Notes: a model not told the origin generated them from the sequence alone. A stretch of 64,000 bases of DNA from Pyricularia pennisetigena (GCF_004337985.1 NW_021940919.1:62001-126000); one strand, 5' to 3'; positions 43,209 through 55,085 are shown, counted from the first letter of the stretch. Numbers and translations are program-made.

Positions 43209-44906
43209 ATGTGGTTCAGAAAAGCTGCCGTCTGCCTCCAGCCTATCGCTATTCTCAAAGCAGGCGTTCTACTCCTCCACATCCGCCCAGCGACTGCCTT
43301 TGTACTGGAGGAGCACCTGGATGTCCGATCAGCCTCGATATCATCCCTCCACGACGCCCTGTTCTCGGGCCAGACGACATGCCGCACCATCATATCGGCA
43401 CACCTCTCCCGCATCCAGGCTCTCAACCCGACAATCAACGCCATCACGGCCCTGGATCCAGCCTGCCTGAGCGCGGCCGACACCCTCGACGCCGAGCTGG
43501 CGGCGGGCAACGTCACGGGCCGGCCGTTGTTCTGCATCCCGGTCCTGCTCAAGGACAGCTTCGATGCCGTGGGGATGAGCACGGCGGCGGGCTGCCTTGC
43601 CCTGGCGCGCAACCGGCCGCGCGTCGACTGCCCCGCCGTGGCGGCCCTGCGGAGCGCCGGCGCCGTCGTTCTGGGCAAGGCGAGCATGCACGAGCTCGCG
43701 CTCGAGGGGATATCGGCGTCGTCGATCGCAGGCCAGGTCCGCAACCCTTACGACCTGCGCCGCACGCCAGGGGGAAGCTCTGGCGGGTCCGGTGCGGCGA
43801 TCGCGGCTGGGTTCGCCGTGCTCGCCACGGGGACGGACACGGTCAATAGCTTGAGGAGTCCTGCGAGCGCGAATGGGCTGTGCAGCTTTCGGCCCACGAC
43901 TGGGCTGATGTCTAAGGAGGGCATCGTGCCCGTCTCAGCTACGCAAGATGCCGTCGGAGCCATGGGCAGGAGTGTGGAGGATGTCGCTGTAGTGTTGCAG
44001 GTGATGGCTGGGGCGAGAGGGGAAGATGTGCCGGACGATGTAGTGGGGACTGATTACGTGAAGGAGATGATGGAGGTGGATGGACTGAAGGGATTGAGGC
44101 TGGGTGTAGTGGATGGCTTCTTCAACCATACCGTTGACCCCGAGGTAGACCCTGTAAACAAGGCCATGGAGAGCATGATTTCGCTTGTCAAGGATGCCGG
44201 CGGGGTTATCATCAACATCACAAACCCAATTTTTGACGCAGTCTCCATCCTCGCCAACCTTGACGTGCAACGCTTCGAGTACAAGCAACAGTTAGACCTG
44301 TACCTCAGCCGACCCGATCTGGACGGAGAAGATGTGCCTCGGTCCTTTGACCAGCTGTACCACGGCCGAAGAGGAAGCCACGATTTCCTAGTCCTGCCCT
44401 ACCAATACGACTTCATCAACAAATCTTTGACGGCTTCCACCTCGGACGAGGAATACAAGGCGCGGCTGGCAGGCATCCGCAGGCTGACCGAGGACCTGGC
44501 CGCGACGTTTGCAACGCACTCGCTCGACGCGCTCATCTACCCGCAGCAGCGAAACCTCGTGGTCGGGATCGGGTCGCCCTCCCAGGCTGGCAGGAACGGC
44601 ATCCTGGCCGCGCTGACGGGATCGCCTGTCGTCGTGGTGCCGGCGGGATACTCGGCGGTTGAGGGTGATCGCGGCGGCGTGCCGATCGGGATGGAGATTC
44701 TCGGCGTTCCGTGGTCCGAGGGCCGGCTGCTGGGCATTGCTCGTAGCATCTCACAGCTGCCTGGGGCGCCGGCCTGGAGGATGCCCGCATCGATGAATGT
44801 GAGCGTCGAGGTTCGGGCGCACAAAGAGGTGCCTGTTGTTGTGCCTGACAAGAGTAGTGTTCCGCCAGAGTATCCGCTTGGCAACTTGTGGCCTGGGGCC
44901 CTGTGA
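43209..44906 (+). CDS. Secreted amidase-signature family hydrolase
   Basis: Single exon, 565 aa. A hydrophobic N-terminal segment (AILKAGVLLLHIRPATAF) suggests a signal peptide. The amidase Ser-cisSer-Lys machinery is visible: Lys in IPVLLKDSFDAVGM, the cis-Ser loop TPGGSSGGSGAAIAAGFAV, and the nucleophile loop GTDTVNSLRSPASANGL. In the textbook signature the last loop is GTDTGGSxRxPA; here GG is replaced by VN, a variant I associate with a fungal subgroup of amidases. N-glycosylation sequons are present. The substrate is unknown; relatives act on fatty-acid amides, aryl amides or small carboxamides. GC content is higher than its flanks, as in other intronless genes here. Confidence 0.88.
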   Translation: MWFRKAAVCLQPIAILKAGVLLLHIRPATAFVLEEHLDVRSASISSLHDALFSGQTTCRTIISAHLSRIQALNPTINAITALDPACLSAADTLDAELAAGNVTGRPLFCIPVLLKDSFDAVGMSTAAGCLALARNRPRVDCPAVAALRSAGAVVLGKASMHELALEGISASSIAGQVRNPYDLRRTPGGSSGGSGAAIAAGFAVLATGTDTVNSLRSPASANGLCSFRPTTGLMSKEGIVPVSATQDAVGAMGRSVEDVAVVLQVMAGARGEDVPDDVVGTDYVKEMMEVDGLKGLRLGVVDGFFNHTVDPEVDPVNKAMESMISLVKDAGGVIINITNPIFDAVSILANLDVQRFEYKQQLDLYLSRPDLDGEDVPRSFDQLYHGRRGSHDFLVLPYQYDFINKSLTASTSDEEYKARLAGIRRLTEDLAATFATHSLDALIYPQQRNLVVGIGSPSQAGRNGILAALTGSPVVVVPAGYSAVEGDRGGVPIGMEILGVPWSEGRLLGIARSISQLPGAPAWRMPASMNVSVEVRAHKEVPVVVPDKSSVPPEYPLGNLWPGAL

Positions 44907-45187
44907 GATGACAGAGGGCGCCTGTGGCACGAAGGGGGTTGCTGGTGTATTCGGTGCCGGGTCTGCTGGAAATAGACCTGGAGTTAGACTTTGGGTATAG
45001 CAGACTAGGAATTTAGGTACATGTATCTCTATGTTTCAGGCTCACGACAGATGTATGGTTGCGGTAGATGAGCCATGTCGTGTAGACCAGCAAAGACACG
45101 CAGATAGTTGCCCAATCAAAGTACCTAGATGTAATGTCGCAGTGTACTTTGGACAGTATAACCTTCTTTTTCGTTATTATCCAGCGT

Positions 45188-46528
45188 CTATGGAGCAATA
45201 CTCTTGATGTGTCTAGTATGCAATTCTTCAACAGCAGGAATGATCAAGCTCTCTATTTCCATCTCGGGCTCACCCTCGGGCAGACTAGCCGGATCCAGGG
45301 GCATTTCGGCCTCTCGCATCTTGGCCTCGGCGGCGCCGACCATGTCCTCTCTGCCACTGACGGAGCCCCTCCTCCTGCCGGTGGGAACGCGAATCCAGCG
45401 GTCGACGGCGCCGGGGGCGACAAAGACGACCTCCCACTTGCGGGTGGAGAGCAGGTTGCCGATGACGAGGTGATGCTGGTAGCGGTCAAGTGAGTAGCGG
45501 GCCTTGTGGACCAGGATAGCCGGGTCCGTCTCGAGCTTGAACGAGACGATCATGCCCTGCGGCGCCCAGCCATCGACCAGGTTTTTGAGGAACTTTGGCA
45601 CCGGGTCCAAGTCCACAATCAGGCGCTTGGATCGGGGCACGGCGGGTGATGAGTCAAAGTTGTCGAATGCCTCGTCGTCATCGGCGGCAGCGGCCTGCTG
45701 CCGGGCGACGGCCGCATTGAGCTCCTCGGCGTCGTTGCTGAGGGTGGCGGGCTGCTGTAGCGGCTGCTCGCCCGAAGGGATGGGTACAGTGGGGAGGGCA
45801 CCGAATGGAGGTGCCGCCTGCCCCTGCGGCTTTCGCTCCTTGCTGTTGCTGCTGCTGCTGCTGTGCTTCATCCTCTCCACGGCCGTGGTGGACTGGATTT
45901 TGTGTTCGGCCATGCGCTCCGGTGGGACGAAAAAGTCCGACACGGCTGCGGCCAGGTACAGCAGACCCCTGGGGCCGAGCGGGCGCATCAGTTGCGCGAC
46001 AGCCCTGAGCTCGTACAGGTAGTCGGTGATGGTGACAAAGGGCAGCATGAGCAGCATGTTGCCCTGCTTAGCAGCGCGGTACTTGCGCAGGACGCCGAGC
46101 ATCTTCTCGGCGCGGCCGGGGTCTGCCACGACGGCGCCATCCTCCTCGTGCAAAAAGTCGAGAAAGCAGTCTGTCGGGGTGTGGCTGTAGTGGCGCGAGT
46201 ATGGCAGCAGCGAAAACTGACGGTGCAGGAAGATGACTGCGTAGCCGGCCTCAAGGAAGTACTCGGCCGAAGTGGCGCCGCGCGTTCCGGCGCTGAAATT
46301 GTCAATGAAGCGCACCGTCTGCCGCTCCAAGGGCACCGTCGTCCCGCCCGACGTCACGAGTACCACTCGGCGGTTAGCGGCGGCGTGCTGCTCAATGAAT
46401 GCCGAGGCGAGCGCCACATGTTCCGACAGACCCCGCGGTGGCGGGTTGCTGCTGAAGTAGTGGTCCTCCTCGGCCGCTGCAGATGGCTCTGTAGCAGCCG
46501 GTTTGGGCGGCTGTGAAACGTTTGACAT
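45188..46528 (-). CDS. CAB2: Phosphopantothenate-cysteine ligase (PPCS, CAB2)
   Basis: Single exon, 446 aa. Hallmarks: [49 protein letters not shown] near the N-terminus, [16 protein letters not shown] (the conserved AAVSDF motif), [11 protein letters not shown] and [35 protein letters not shown] towards the C-terminus. The enzyme joins 4'-phosphopantothenate to cysteine in CoA synthesis; eukaryotic forms use ATP. A low-complexity insert of about 85 residues (Ser, Gln, Ala and Asp-rich, near 220-305) separates the AAVSDF motif from the DPVPKFL block and is absent in the short bacterial and yeast forms. The window also carries an acetyl-CoA transporter gene. Confidence 0.94.
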   Translation of the reverse strand: MSNVSQPPKPAATEPSAAAEEDHYFSSNPPPRGLSEHVALASAFIEQHAAANRRVVLVTSGGTTVPLERQTVRFIDNFSAGTRGATSAEYFLEAGYAVIFLHRQFSLLPYSRHYSHTPTDCFLDFLHEEDGAVVADPGRAEKMLGVLRKYRAAKQGNMLLMLPFVTITDYLYELRAVAQLMRPLGPRGLLYLAAAVSDFFVPPERMAEHKIQSTTAVERMKHSSSSSNSKERKPQGQAAPPFGALPTVPIPSGEQPLQQPATLSNDAEELNAAVARQQAAAADDDEAFDNFDSSPAVPRSKRLIVDLDPVPKFLKNLVDGWAPQGMIVSFKLETDPAILVHKARYSLDRYQHHLVIGNLLSTRKWEVVFVAPGAVDRWIRVPTGRRRGSVSGREDMVGAAEAKMREAEMPLDPASLPEGEPEMEIESLIIPAVEELHTRHIKSIAP

Positions 46529-46712
46529 GGCTGCAATGGCTGGTTAAAGGTCGATGCAGGAGGTACACGACATTTAATTTTGCGAAAGGGACTGTCCGGC
46601 TGAGGAGGGTTTTGAGGGGGAAAGAAGAACCATGAATTGCGACCGTCTATGGCCTGATGTCGAACCCAAAATAAGCAATAGCGGGTCGATAGATTTGTTT
46701 CTTCAGTTGACT

Positions 46713-46733
46713 AAAAAAAAAAAAAAAAAAAAA
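46713..46733. repeat. A21 homopolymer tract
   Basis: Twenty-one A, about 185 bases upstream of the CAB2 start (T on its coding strand). Confidence 0.95.
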
Positions 46734-46980
46734 TGATGCAGTGGCGATTGAGTTGATCAAATTCCCTAGATCGTACCTGTCACTTTTCACTTCCGCCCTT
46801 GCCTGCTAGGTATTGCGCATTCAATTGGAGCACTGAGATCACCAAATTCAAGAATGTGATAATCTCCAACCGCTCGATACTGCGTGTTTTTTGAATCCAC
46901 CAAGCTTGAGATAAACTGCTAACTAGGCTAATTAATTTCTTTTTATTTGGTAAAATCCTATTGGAGTGTGTGAATTGTGG

Positions 46981-47006
46981 AAAAAAAAAAAAAAAAAAAA
47001 AAAAAA
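46981..47006. repeat. A26 homopolymer tract
   Basis: Twenty-six A, 175 bases beyond the MCT stop codon. Confidence 0.95.
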
Positions 47007-47177
47007 TCGCTCATAGTATTGAAGTAGAAAAGAAAAAGGACAAGGAACTCAGAAGAGCAGCTTTAGCTGCGGTGTTTATTTTCCCGTATGCCTTCTTTCG
47101 TCATCCGAAACGCCAGTATACCACGCCTATAAATGTATTAAAACTGACTGCCGAAAAAAAATACTCCGCCATGCAAA

Positions 47178-48744
47178 TCAAAAGAAGACCCAAGGCTTCC
47201 ACCCTACAGAATAAACCTTTGCCGCCACGAAAAAGACGAGCGACAGCAGATACAGCAAGCCCGTAAAGACAATCAAGCCCCAGTAGTCGCCACCGCATGC
47301 GGCCAGGATGTTGCCGCCGATGGGGATGCCGACCAGGCAGGCAAAAGACACGAGCGTGTAGGCCGTGGCGTAGTAGCGGCCGTAGTTTTGCGTCTTGCAC
47401 AGCCGCCCGATGCAGAGCGGCGTGAGGCTGATGTTGGTCCCACTGGCGAACCCAAACAGTATCGCAAAGACGACGATGCCCGCCGTCGTCCCGCCCGCCG
47501 GCAGCCAGATGGCCAGGCAGGCAATGAGCGACTGCAGGATGGCGATGATGTTTGCGTTGGCGGGGCCGATGATGTCTGCCCACCAGCCCGGCAGCGCACG
47601 GCCCAGCACCGACGCCGCGTTGAGCACCGTCAGGATCTGAAACGAAAAGGCCGCCGAGAAGCCCTGCGCCTTTGCGTACAGCGATATGTAGCCCAGTGGG
47701 ATGAAGAGCGCAAACTCCATGAGGAAGATGCCCGCCGTCGTCAGCGAAAAGGCGACGTTGCGGAAGATGCGCGGGTCCGGGTGTGCGCTGGCGTTTTTGG
47801 CTGGCGGCAGCCGGGATCGGATCAGGAAGTTGGCGGCCACGGCCAGCGCGATGCTCACGAAACCCAGCACGCGCACCGCCCATGCCCAACCTACCCTCTC
47901 GAAGAGGTCAGATAGCATAAGCGGGAAGACGACACCTCCAACGCCGCCGCCCGTCGAGGCGATGCCCGTCGCCAGGCCCCGGCGGTCGCGGAACCAATGG
48001 CCTATGGCGGTTATGGCGGGCGTGAACATGAAAGCGGTTCCCAGGCCGTCAACGAGGCTGAAGGCGACGACGAAATGCCAAAACTCTGAATGCGAGCCCG
48101 TTGGTCAGCTGTCAGAGAGCAGCAAGCAGAGCAGGAAAAGGGGGTAGCGTCAGGAAGCAAACTGGCATTGCTTCGGTTCAAAACTTACCGGTGCATATGC
48201 TGAGTATCATGGTGCCGGTGGCCAGCAACAAAGTTCCGAGTAATATCAGCCACCGTGGCCCATATTTATCGAATATAGGGCCAATATACAACCCCATTCC
48301 AAAGGACAAAAAGGTGTATATCGAAAAGATCCAACCCACGGTGCCCTCAGAGTAGCTGGAGAGTTGGTTTTGTGCAACATATGACTGCAGCACTCCGATG
48401 GTGTTCATGAGACCTAGGGACGACACGAGCGCCATCCAAGATCCAAGAACAACAAGCCATGCGCGCAGTCCACCTTCGGGGTACGTCTCCTCTTCCTCCT
48501 CCTCCTCCTCCTCCTCGTGGCTGTTGGGCGTCTCGCCATCTGTCCCGGAACCGACTTCGCCTTTCTTGCCAGCCGCCTCGACAACCGGGTCCCTACTGGC
48601 GACGACGAATAGCTCCGGGTTCAAATTTGGCTGTGGGTAGTCTTGTACAGCGTTTTCCGAGTGTGATATGGGTGCGTGCTCTGGTGTTGGCGATGTAGCG
48701 CTAGCCTGAACGGCATCACCGCCACCGGCGTTCGTCTCAACCAT
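47178..48744 (-). CDS. Monocarboxylate-transporter-like MFS permease
   Basis: Minus-strand exons 48744-48189 and 48085-47178 give 487 aa. A cytosolic N-terminus of about 95 residues ends in an E-run and the MCT motif [16 protein letters not shown], which starts membrane helix 1. Helix 4-5 region [42 protein letters not shown] is diagnostic of fungal MCT/Mch-type permeases. About 12 hydrophobic segments are seen. The substrate is unknown; fungal Mch proteins rarely carry monocarboxylates, and one (Mch5) carries riboflavin. The ATG at 48744 is the first in frame; the frame is open upstream but without ATG. Phase 1 intron, GTAAGT donor. Confidence 0.9.
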
Positions 48745-49518
48745 GGCCGCCTCTACTGTGGCCTGTCGTCCAAAGAGAGGAGGATAAGTTATGTTACTGA
48801 CTCTTGCGTACAACCGTTAATCAAATCAAGAAATGTCGCACAAGTCGATGCCATATATACTATGGTAAAAAGAATGCTCCTCTATTTTGGATAATACTGT
48901 CCTTGCGAGTTACACCTTGCTGCAATGGTGCAAAAGCCAAAACACGTTTTGGGGTACATAGGGTGCGGCGACAATGGGCGGCAGAAACTACTAGGAATCC
49001 ATGACTCCTCATATTTAGGTAATGAAATCGGCTCTCGGGACTAAAACTTTTTTTTTTCTTTCGCCTCTAGCTAAGCGATGTAAGTCCAGCTAGACTAGCT
49101 GCCCCTTGCATGGAGGGGAACTGAAGGTTGTGTGGGTAAAAATGCAGCGGAGGTGGATATGCATTATGGAAGATCGATGGGGAGTGTGGACTGGCCCGAT
49201 TGGGTTCGGAGTGTGGAGATCTGATTTGGGTGTGCATACAACTTAAAAGATAGACTTCTATTTGAACCGACAGAACACTCCAGGCTTTCCATTCAAGTAT
49301 TTAGACCTTCTGAAAGTTACTACGTGGTCCGATCTATTCACAGTAGAGTCCCTGTTGACCATCCCGAGACAGCCCGATGACACATTGCTCTTTACCTAAC
49401 TACCGAGTACCTGTTAGGTTTGTTAAGATCTTGTTACAATTATGCCAAAACCGACTGAAACCGACATCGGTGCTGGCTCCCTGAAACTAATGCACATAAT
49501 TGATCACACGTGGTTGGG

Positions 49519-49551
<33 letters not shown>

Positions 49552-49888
49552 CCAAACCATCCCTGCCCTGCATAATTCAGGACTTTGTGAAATTCTGCTT
49601 TCTGTAGTCGCCGGGTCAAATATTTGCCAACTCTAGGCCTGGCAGTAGCACCCAGTCATGCATTGCTTTACACCAGCTTGCAGCCCGACCGTCTGCCCTG
49701 TGGCCGACTCCGCAGCTCCATGGGCATCCTCCGCGCTGCCTCTCATCGGTTCTCGGCAATCGGCAGTTGGGCGCTTTTCGAACGGCTGTTGGTTCCAAAG
49801 TTAGGTGTGCTGTGAGGTGTCCGTCTCCCTTCCCAAATCCAACAAAGCAGGGGATGCCTTTTGTGGGGGGTGCTGCATCGTAAACTTT
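48745..49888. promoter_or_regulatory. MCT upstream region and 3' flank of WBP11
   Basis: About 1.14 kb with an A30 tract at 49519-49548. No gene was recognised. Confidence 0.5.
49519..49548. repeat. A30 homopolymer tract
   Basis: Thirty A, 340 bases beyond the WBP11 stop codon. Confidence 0.95.
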
Positions 49889-50946
49889 TCAACCCTCCTC
49901 GTCTTGGACTTCCTCCATCATGACTTGGTGCGGTGGCCTATTCGTCTGTTCTGGTGCCGCATTCTCCGTCTCTGTGGACGCGCCTCCCGTCTGGGAAGGT
50001 CCTGTACCCGTAGCCTTTAGATAGCCCTCCTGCTCGAGCCGGTCGGCCTCCTCCGGTTCCAGCAGCGTGCCGCCTTCGCCTTTACCCTTAGACAGCTTCG
50101 CCTGCACGACCGAGGGCACAAAGGCGCTGACTGCCTCCTTCCTCAAGTCCCTGACGACCGGCTTGGATTCGTAAACCACCTTGGGCTCTGACGTGGCCAC
50201 CGGTGCAGGCTTTGGCGGCAGACCCGTGTCGCTGTTGAAACCCCGGCCCAGCCCCCTATCCTTTGTAAGCGGTACCGCATTCGCACTGCTTCCAGCGCCC
50301 GCACCAGCATCCGCATTTGCCGGATCATTGTTGTTGTTTTTGTTGTTGTTGTTGCCGCCGCCAGCACGCTTCGCCCTCCTCTTTGCCCACCACCGATCCA
50401 GAACCTCCTTGGGGATGGGCGGCGGCGTGTCGCGCGGCATCGGAATCCTTGCCACGTCCTCTGGCACCTCATCGCTGTCGCTGTCGCTGTCCCTTCGCAG
50501 CGGGCCGTCCTCGCCCCTCCTCCTCTTGCCCAGCGAGCCCCTGTCGCCGTCCCTGCCACCGTCACGGTGCGGCCGACCGCTCCCAAACTGCGGCGCCTTG
50601 TCCCCGAGCAGCTCGCGCGCCTTGAGGACCGCCTTGAGCTCCTTCTCCAGCCCCTCGAGGACCGACTCCTCGTGCGAAGAGAGCTTGCCGCCGCCCTCGG
50701 CCACCGCCTTGAGGTCGTCGATCTGCCGCTTGATCCCTTCTGGGTTTCGCTTAGCGAGGCGCTCGTTGCGCCGGGCTTGCACCTCGGCCTTGCCTGTTTT
50801 GTTCGTCTAGGTTAGTTTCTGGCCTCGCAACACCGCTCAAGCGTCAAACGGTTTCTGGGGCCTAAGCGCTTGCCTTTTTTTATCTCCCTCGCCTTGTCGG
50901 CTTTGCGTTGCGCCTGCACGGGATTGTAGTTTTTTTCTTTGGGCAT
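49889..50946 (-). CDS. WBP11-like splicing factor
   Basis: Minus-strand exons 50946-50874 and 50793-49889 give 325 aa. The N-terminus MPKEKNYNPVQAQRKADKAREIKKGKAEVQARRNERLAKRNPE is the Wbp11 domain, followed by a coiled region and DVARIPMPRDTPPPIPKEVLDRWW, the Pro-rich motif typical of the family. The middle carries a Ser/Asp repeat and an Asn run. Human WBP11 and plant ELF5 are nuclear pre-mRNA splicing factors. The intron begins with GCAAGC: a GC-AG intron, with the phase 1 join G|GCAAGGCC needed to keep the conserved KKGKAEVQARRNE block. The same GCAAG pentamer occurs at both splice edges, so the exact cut could slide, but no GT donor restores the frame. Confidence 0.9.
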
Positions 50947-51569
50947 TTTTGACTGCTTTATTGGCTGAATATGGGTGTTTGTTCAGCAGCTGGACTGGAG
51001 GAGTTTCACCCACAAAAAAGAAAAAAAAAAAGAAAGAAACTCGGCTACGATGAGTTGTATCAAGTCTGCAAAGAATAAGATGGAAGCATTGCTTTGCGCA
51101 ACCGCGACGCGCTGGAAAGGCGCTAAATGGCGATGACGACGGGCCTATGGTGGGTCCACTACCTCCCTAGAAGCTGTGTCTTTTTTTTTTATCTTATCTA
51201 GTCTGCAGGGTAGAATGCATAACATCGGCACCTAAAGCAGTTCCCAGCATTTCCATGGGCAAAGGGCTCTTGAATCAAATATCCATTTCCTAGTACCACA
51301 AATGCCACAACTATGGCCTCTTCTCTATACTTGAATTAATGAGGCCGGCGAGCTGATTATCTGGGTCCTGTGTGGCTGATAGCATGCCTTTGTAAAGACA
51401 AACCAGCAAACAAACAACACACATTGACGACCACAGCCACTTGCGCATTTTTATGTCGTTATGGGAATATTCCCGTGGCAAGTCAATAAATTAAATTGAA
51501 TGAAATGCACTCTAGCTACCCTTGTCTCACCACCATCCAGTCGTATGTACCGTTTACACCCAGTAAATA
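50947..51569. promoter_or_regulatory. WBP11 upstream region and 3' flank of the MFSD10-like gene
   Basis: A 623-base tandem spacer. A short T run near 51181. No gene was recognised. Confidence 0.5.
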
Positions 51570-53127
51570 TTACAAGTCCTTCTTCTCCCCATCACCGCTC
51601 TTGCCCCTGCTCGCGCCTGTCCTCTCGGACCCAGGGGGCGACTTCAGCCCCATAAACACACCAGCGCTGACGCCCGCGATGCCCAGGGCACCGATCGTGT
51701 AGGCCGTCTCGCGCCCGGCCCACCAGTAGATGCTCGTGAAGAGAACAGGCCCCAGCCCCCTGCCGAGCTGACCCCAGCTGCGCAGATTGCCCAGCTTGCC
51801 ACCGCGCTCCGCCTCGCCGGCTTCAAGGCTGCTGAGCGTGTTGAGGCCCGTGACGACGGTAGCTGAGGTCGTGGCCAGGCACGTAGCCGCGACGTAGAGT
51901 GCCGTCACGGACGACGCGCGGCTGAGGATTCCAAAAGCCAGCAGGCAGGCCACGACACCGACGCGGACGGTGAGGAGCGGCGGCAGCCGGCGCGTGACGC
52001 CGCCCTGCAGTATCGAGGCCACCAGGCCAATGTAGCCGAGCAGGCGCCCGTTCTTGGCCGAGGTGTAGCCGAAGAGGTCGTAGGTCATGAAGGGCAGCGA
52101 GAACTCCATGCCGGAGAAGAAGAGCAGGAAGAAGAGATGTGTGGCATTCAGCATCAAGTGCGAGTTGGTCCTGACGGCAACCTTGGGCTTGGCTGTAGTG
52201 TTGTTTCCCTTGGCGCCCGCGCTCTTATTGGTCTGGGTGAGAGCCGGCAGAGTCTCGGGAAGTGCAGCATACAGGTATATCGTCTCGGTTACGATCAGGA
52301 AGAGCGAAAATCCCGCAGCAGTCGCAAACGGGTTTGCCGCCACCAAGGGAATAGAACTAAGGTATGCGCCGAGTGCGGGGCCGAACGTAAAGGCAATGGA
52401 GAAGCAGGCACCGATAAGGGCCATCGTAGAGCCTCGGCTGCTCTCGTCGGATATGTCGGTGGCGATGGCGGTCGCAAGTTGCACGTTGCCTTCTGACAGG
52501 CCGCCGACGACTCGCGACAGGAGAAAGGTGCGGAAGTCGACTGCCATGACCCAGAGCAGCACGGAAAGAATGTTGCCCATCATGCTGGAGAGAAGTGCGG
52601 TTCGGCGGCCGTAGCGGTCTGAGAGTTGGCCGATGATGGGCGATGCAATAGCTTGGAGCAGACTGCACAAGGCAAGAGTTGAGCTGGTGTTAGCTTCGGA
52701 ACCTGCGATTGCCCTGTCTACAAGCTCCATGGGACCTACGAAAACAAGCTCCCCAGAGCTCCACCAAGCAGTACAATGTCATATCGTGAGTCGATGGGGC
52801 GCGCAAACGCGGCCTTGTAGGCATTGAGATAATCCAAGACGTTCGACAGGAGGGTACGGGGTCGCTTGTCTAGCAAACCGGTCGGCGCCTCGCTATTTCG
52901 GTAGAACTCGAGCAGCTTCGGGAACAGTGGGAGGATGAAGGTGAAAGATATCTGTGCGCAGGTGAGATGCGCGCTTCTGTCAGCGCCCGCCTTCTCCTGC
53001 TTCATGCTGCAGAGTAGCTTGCCAAGGATAAATGCACTCCGCTCTTCTAACTCACCAGATCCAACAGCAGGGAGATGAATATCACCCTGAGAACCCTTTT
53101 ACGGGTTGTGGTATCAACAACCGCCAT
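51570..53127 (-). CDS. MFSD10/TETRAN-like major facilitator transporter
   Basis: Minus-strand exons 53127-53056, 52951-52740 and 52662-51570 give 458 aa. Helix 1 spans intron 1 (FISLLLDL-ISFTFILPLFPKLLEFY). The loop motif GQLSDRYGRR between helices 2 and 3 is the MFS motif A. The order SRYDIVLLGGALGSLFS-LLQAIASPIIGQLSDRYGRR, rebuilt across intron 2, matches MFSD10 proteins. A later motif, RVVGGLSEGNVQLATAIATDIS, is also typical. Relatives export organic anions or drugs in animals; no substrate can be assigned. Intron 2 (52739-52663) contains an ATG that starts a long open frame, but using it would lose the conserved helix 2 and start mid-protein. Confidence 0.88.
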
Positions 53128-55066
53128 CTTTGGGTTTCGGGGATAGCGACCTGCGCTCTTGCTAGGATCGAGATCCTAGTGCGGACAAGGCTTGACTGAA
53201 TGACGTGGGACCTGTAGTTGAGACAACTAACTACAGAGCGCGCAAACGAAAGACAAGGAAAAGAGGGAGGGCAAACAAATTCTGGTTGGTGCTAACGCAA
53301 GCCTTCCAGCTTGGGACAAAAGAATGCAATCAAGCGACAACAGAAGAGGAAATAAAAGGAAGAAGTTAAGTTAGCCTTGTGAGACCACACTTGACAGCAA
53401 GAACCACATTACGGAAAAAAAAAAAAAGATGCATGCGTGGTCAGATCTCCATTGTGCTCAAGTTCCGATCATCCCATCCGTGGTGGAATCCCACCTTTGG
53501 GGGGGGAGCTTCAAATCCCTGTCTGAGATCCAGGGCTTAGTGGCAAAGCTGGGTGCTGGGAAAAGTCCGAAAGCCCATAGAAAAACGGACTAAAGCTGGG
53601 GCCCGGGATCTCGGGAGCGTTATGCTGCACTGGGCTGTCGCCCCGCTACCCGTCCGCTTTTGTGGTTCCTTTGGGTGCCTGAGCGGACTTGGAACTTGTG
53701 CACTGCAGTCAAATTGATTGACGAGATGAAAATGAAGCTCGATCAATTCCGATACTTTGTTTCCAGCTACTTACCTTACCCAAGTCTATAACTCAACTGC
53801 CTCACCATTAGTATAATAACCCTCGTCTTCCTGCTTCCATCCCCACTTCACAGTATCTTTGCGATGACGCAACATGACACGGGCAGGGTCGCTGCCAATG
53901 CGCTCGTGTGTCTGTTGGTTGCCCATTGACTTTCTCCAGCCGCTCGGGCAGCAGCACAAGACCCTCTGCCACCTTGCAAAGAAATTAGCTACCGTTTGAA
54001 ACTCTTGTCCTGGTGCTATTGATTTGTTCGTTTCTTCTTCTTCTTCTTCTTCCATCCACGTACAGTATGTCAGGAATTGCTCAAGGCTTCGGCCGAGCTC
54101 AATCCATCATCCCTCACTTAACCTACATTGTGGCCAAGACCGAGAGAAGCTCCGTCACACCTCGGACATAGAAAGGCCGTTTGCCAAAATTGGTTGAGGA
54201 AAAGAACAAGGTAATGCCTTTGCATAATCTCATTTCATCAACCCCTTGCTCCTCATCTTGGTTGCTCTGAAGACACTTGTCCAACATGGTGTAAGGAGAG
54301 GATACATACTTCTTAATATATCCCCCAAACCATGCCCGTGATTTCGTTGTTTTTTTCCTGTTCCTGTATTTACTTAGATGTTGCTGTCACCGGTGGGGTT
54401 GATGCTACCCAAATTCTGCGTCGATGGTGGTTTGGCTGGTGGATTGAAGTAATCGTCCATCCTAATCCTAGTTTTGTCTTTTGCAACCGTCTTATACGTG
54501 TAGGCGCCGAGGTTGCTGCATCTGTGAAATCGTTGGCTTTAATAAATTGACCAAAAAAAAACCGTGGTTATAGAATTGAAGGTTTTCTCAAGATTTCAAC
54601 AAGGCGTGTTTTTTTCTGCGTTGCCCTTTTTTCATTGTCTTTAACAGAGGCACAGCTTATTTATTGGGAGTGGGGACAAACAACAACGACCTTAGAAGTG
54701 GAAGTATAAGAAGTTCAATCGTGATTTTAATTCTGATTATTTATCTATTCAGTGTTTACAGAGCTCGAAAAAGCCGAGGTCAAGTTTTCAACACTCGTAA
54801 TCCTGGTTTGTGGTTCGACTTAACTAATAAATCAAGGGCCTCCCATCGTTGCTGAAGCCATCTATGCAGCAAGGTGAAGCTTTAGATAAATGCGGCAAAA
54901 TGGCTATCTTTTCTAATGGAAGACTGTCCAGCAAATAGGGCAAATATGCAGAGAGTACAAGGCACAGATGTGTTACTTGTATTATAGAAAGATGGATTAT
55001 CCGATCACAGTGCCAGCTATCATCAAAGTCTGATTTTAATGCCTGTGGTCTTGACTTATAGAAGAA

Positions 55067-55085
55067 GTCCAGATAATATCTGGAC
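55067..55085. repeat. Perfect 8-bp inverted repeat with 3-nt loop
   Basis: GTCCAGAT, AAT, ATCTGGAC. A perfect hairpin in the AT-rich middle of the gene-free stretch. Confidence 0.9.

Larger units (their letters stand above)
46529..47177. promoter_or_regulatory. CAB2 upstream region and 3' flank of the MCT gene
   Basis: A 649-base tandem spacer with A21 (46713-46733) and A26 (46981-47006) tracts only about 250 bases apart. No gene was recognised. Confidence 0.55.

Noticed and set aside
43211..43849. 212-residue frame overlapping the amidase
   Set aside because: Out-of-frame shadow of the amidase N-terminal half; it lacks family motifs.
52663..52730. ATG (MELVDRAIAG) as start of the MFSD10-like gene
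   Set aside because: It lies inside intron 2; the splice TTTTC|GTAGGT to GTGCAG|TCTGC restores the conserved LGSLFSLLQAIASPIIG sequence and the two upstream exons.
53490..53540. TTCAAATCC, reminiscent of a tRNA T-loop
   Set aside because: No complementary T stem, no A box, and no acceptor stem could be folded around it.
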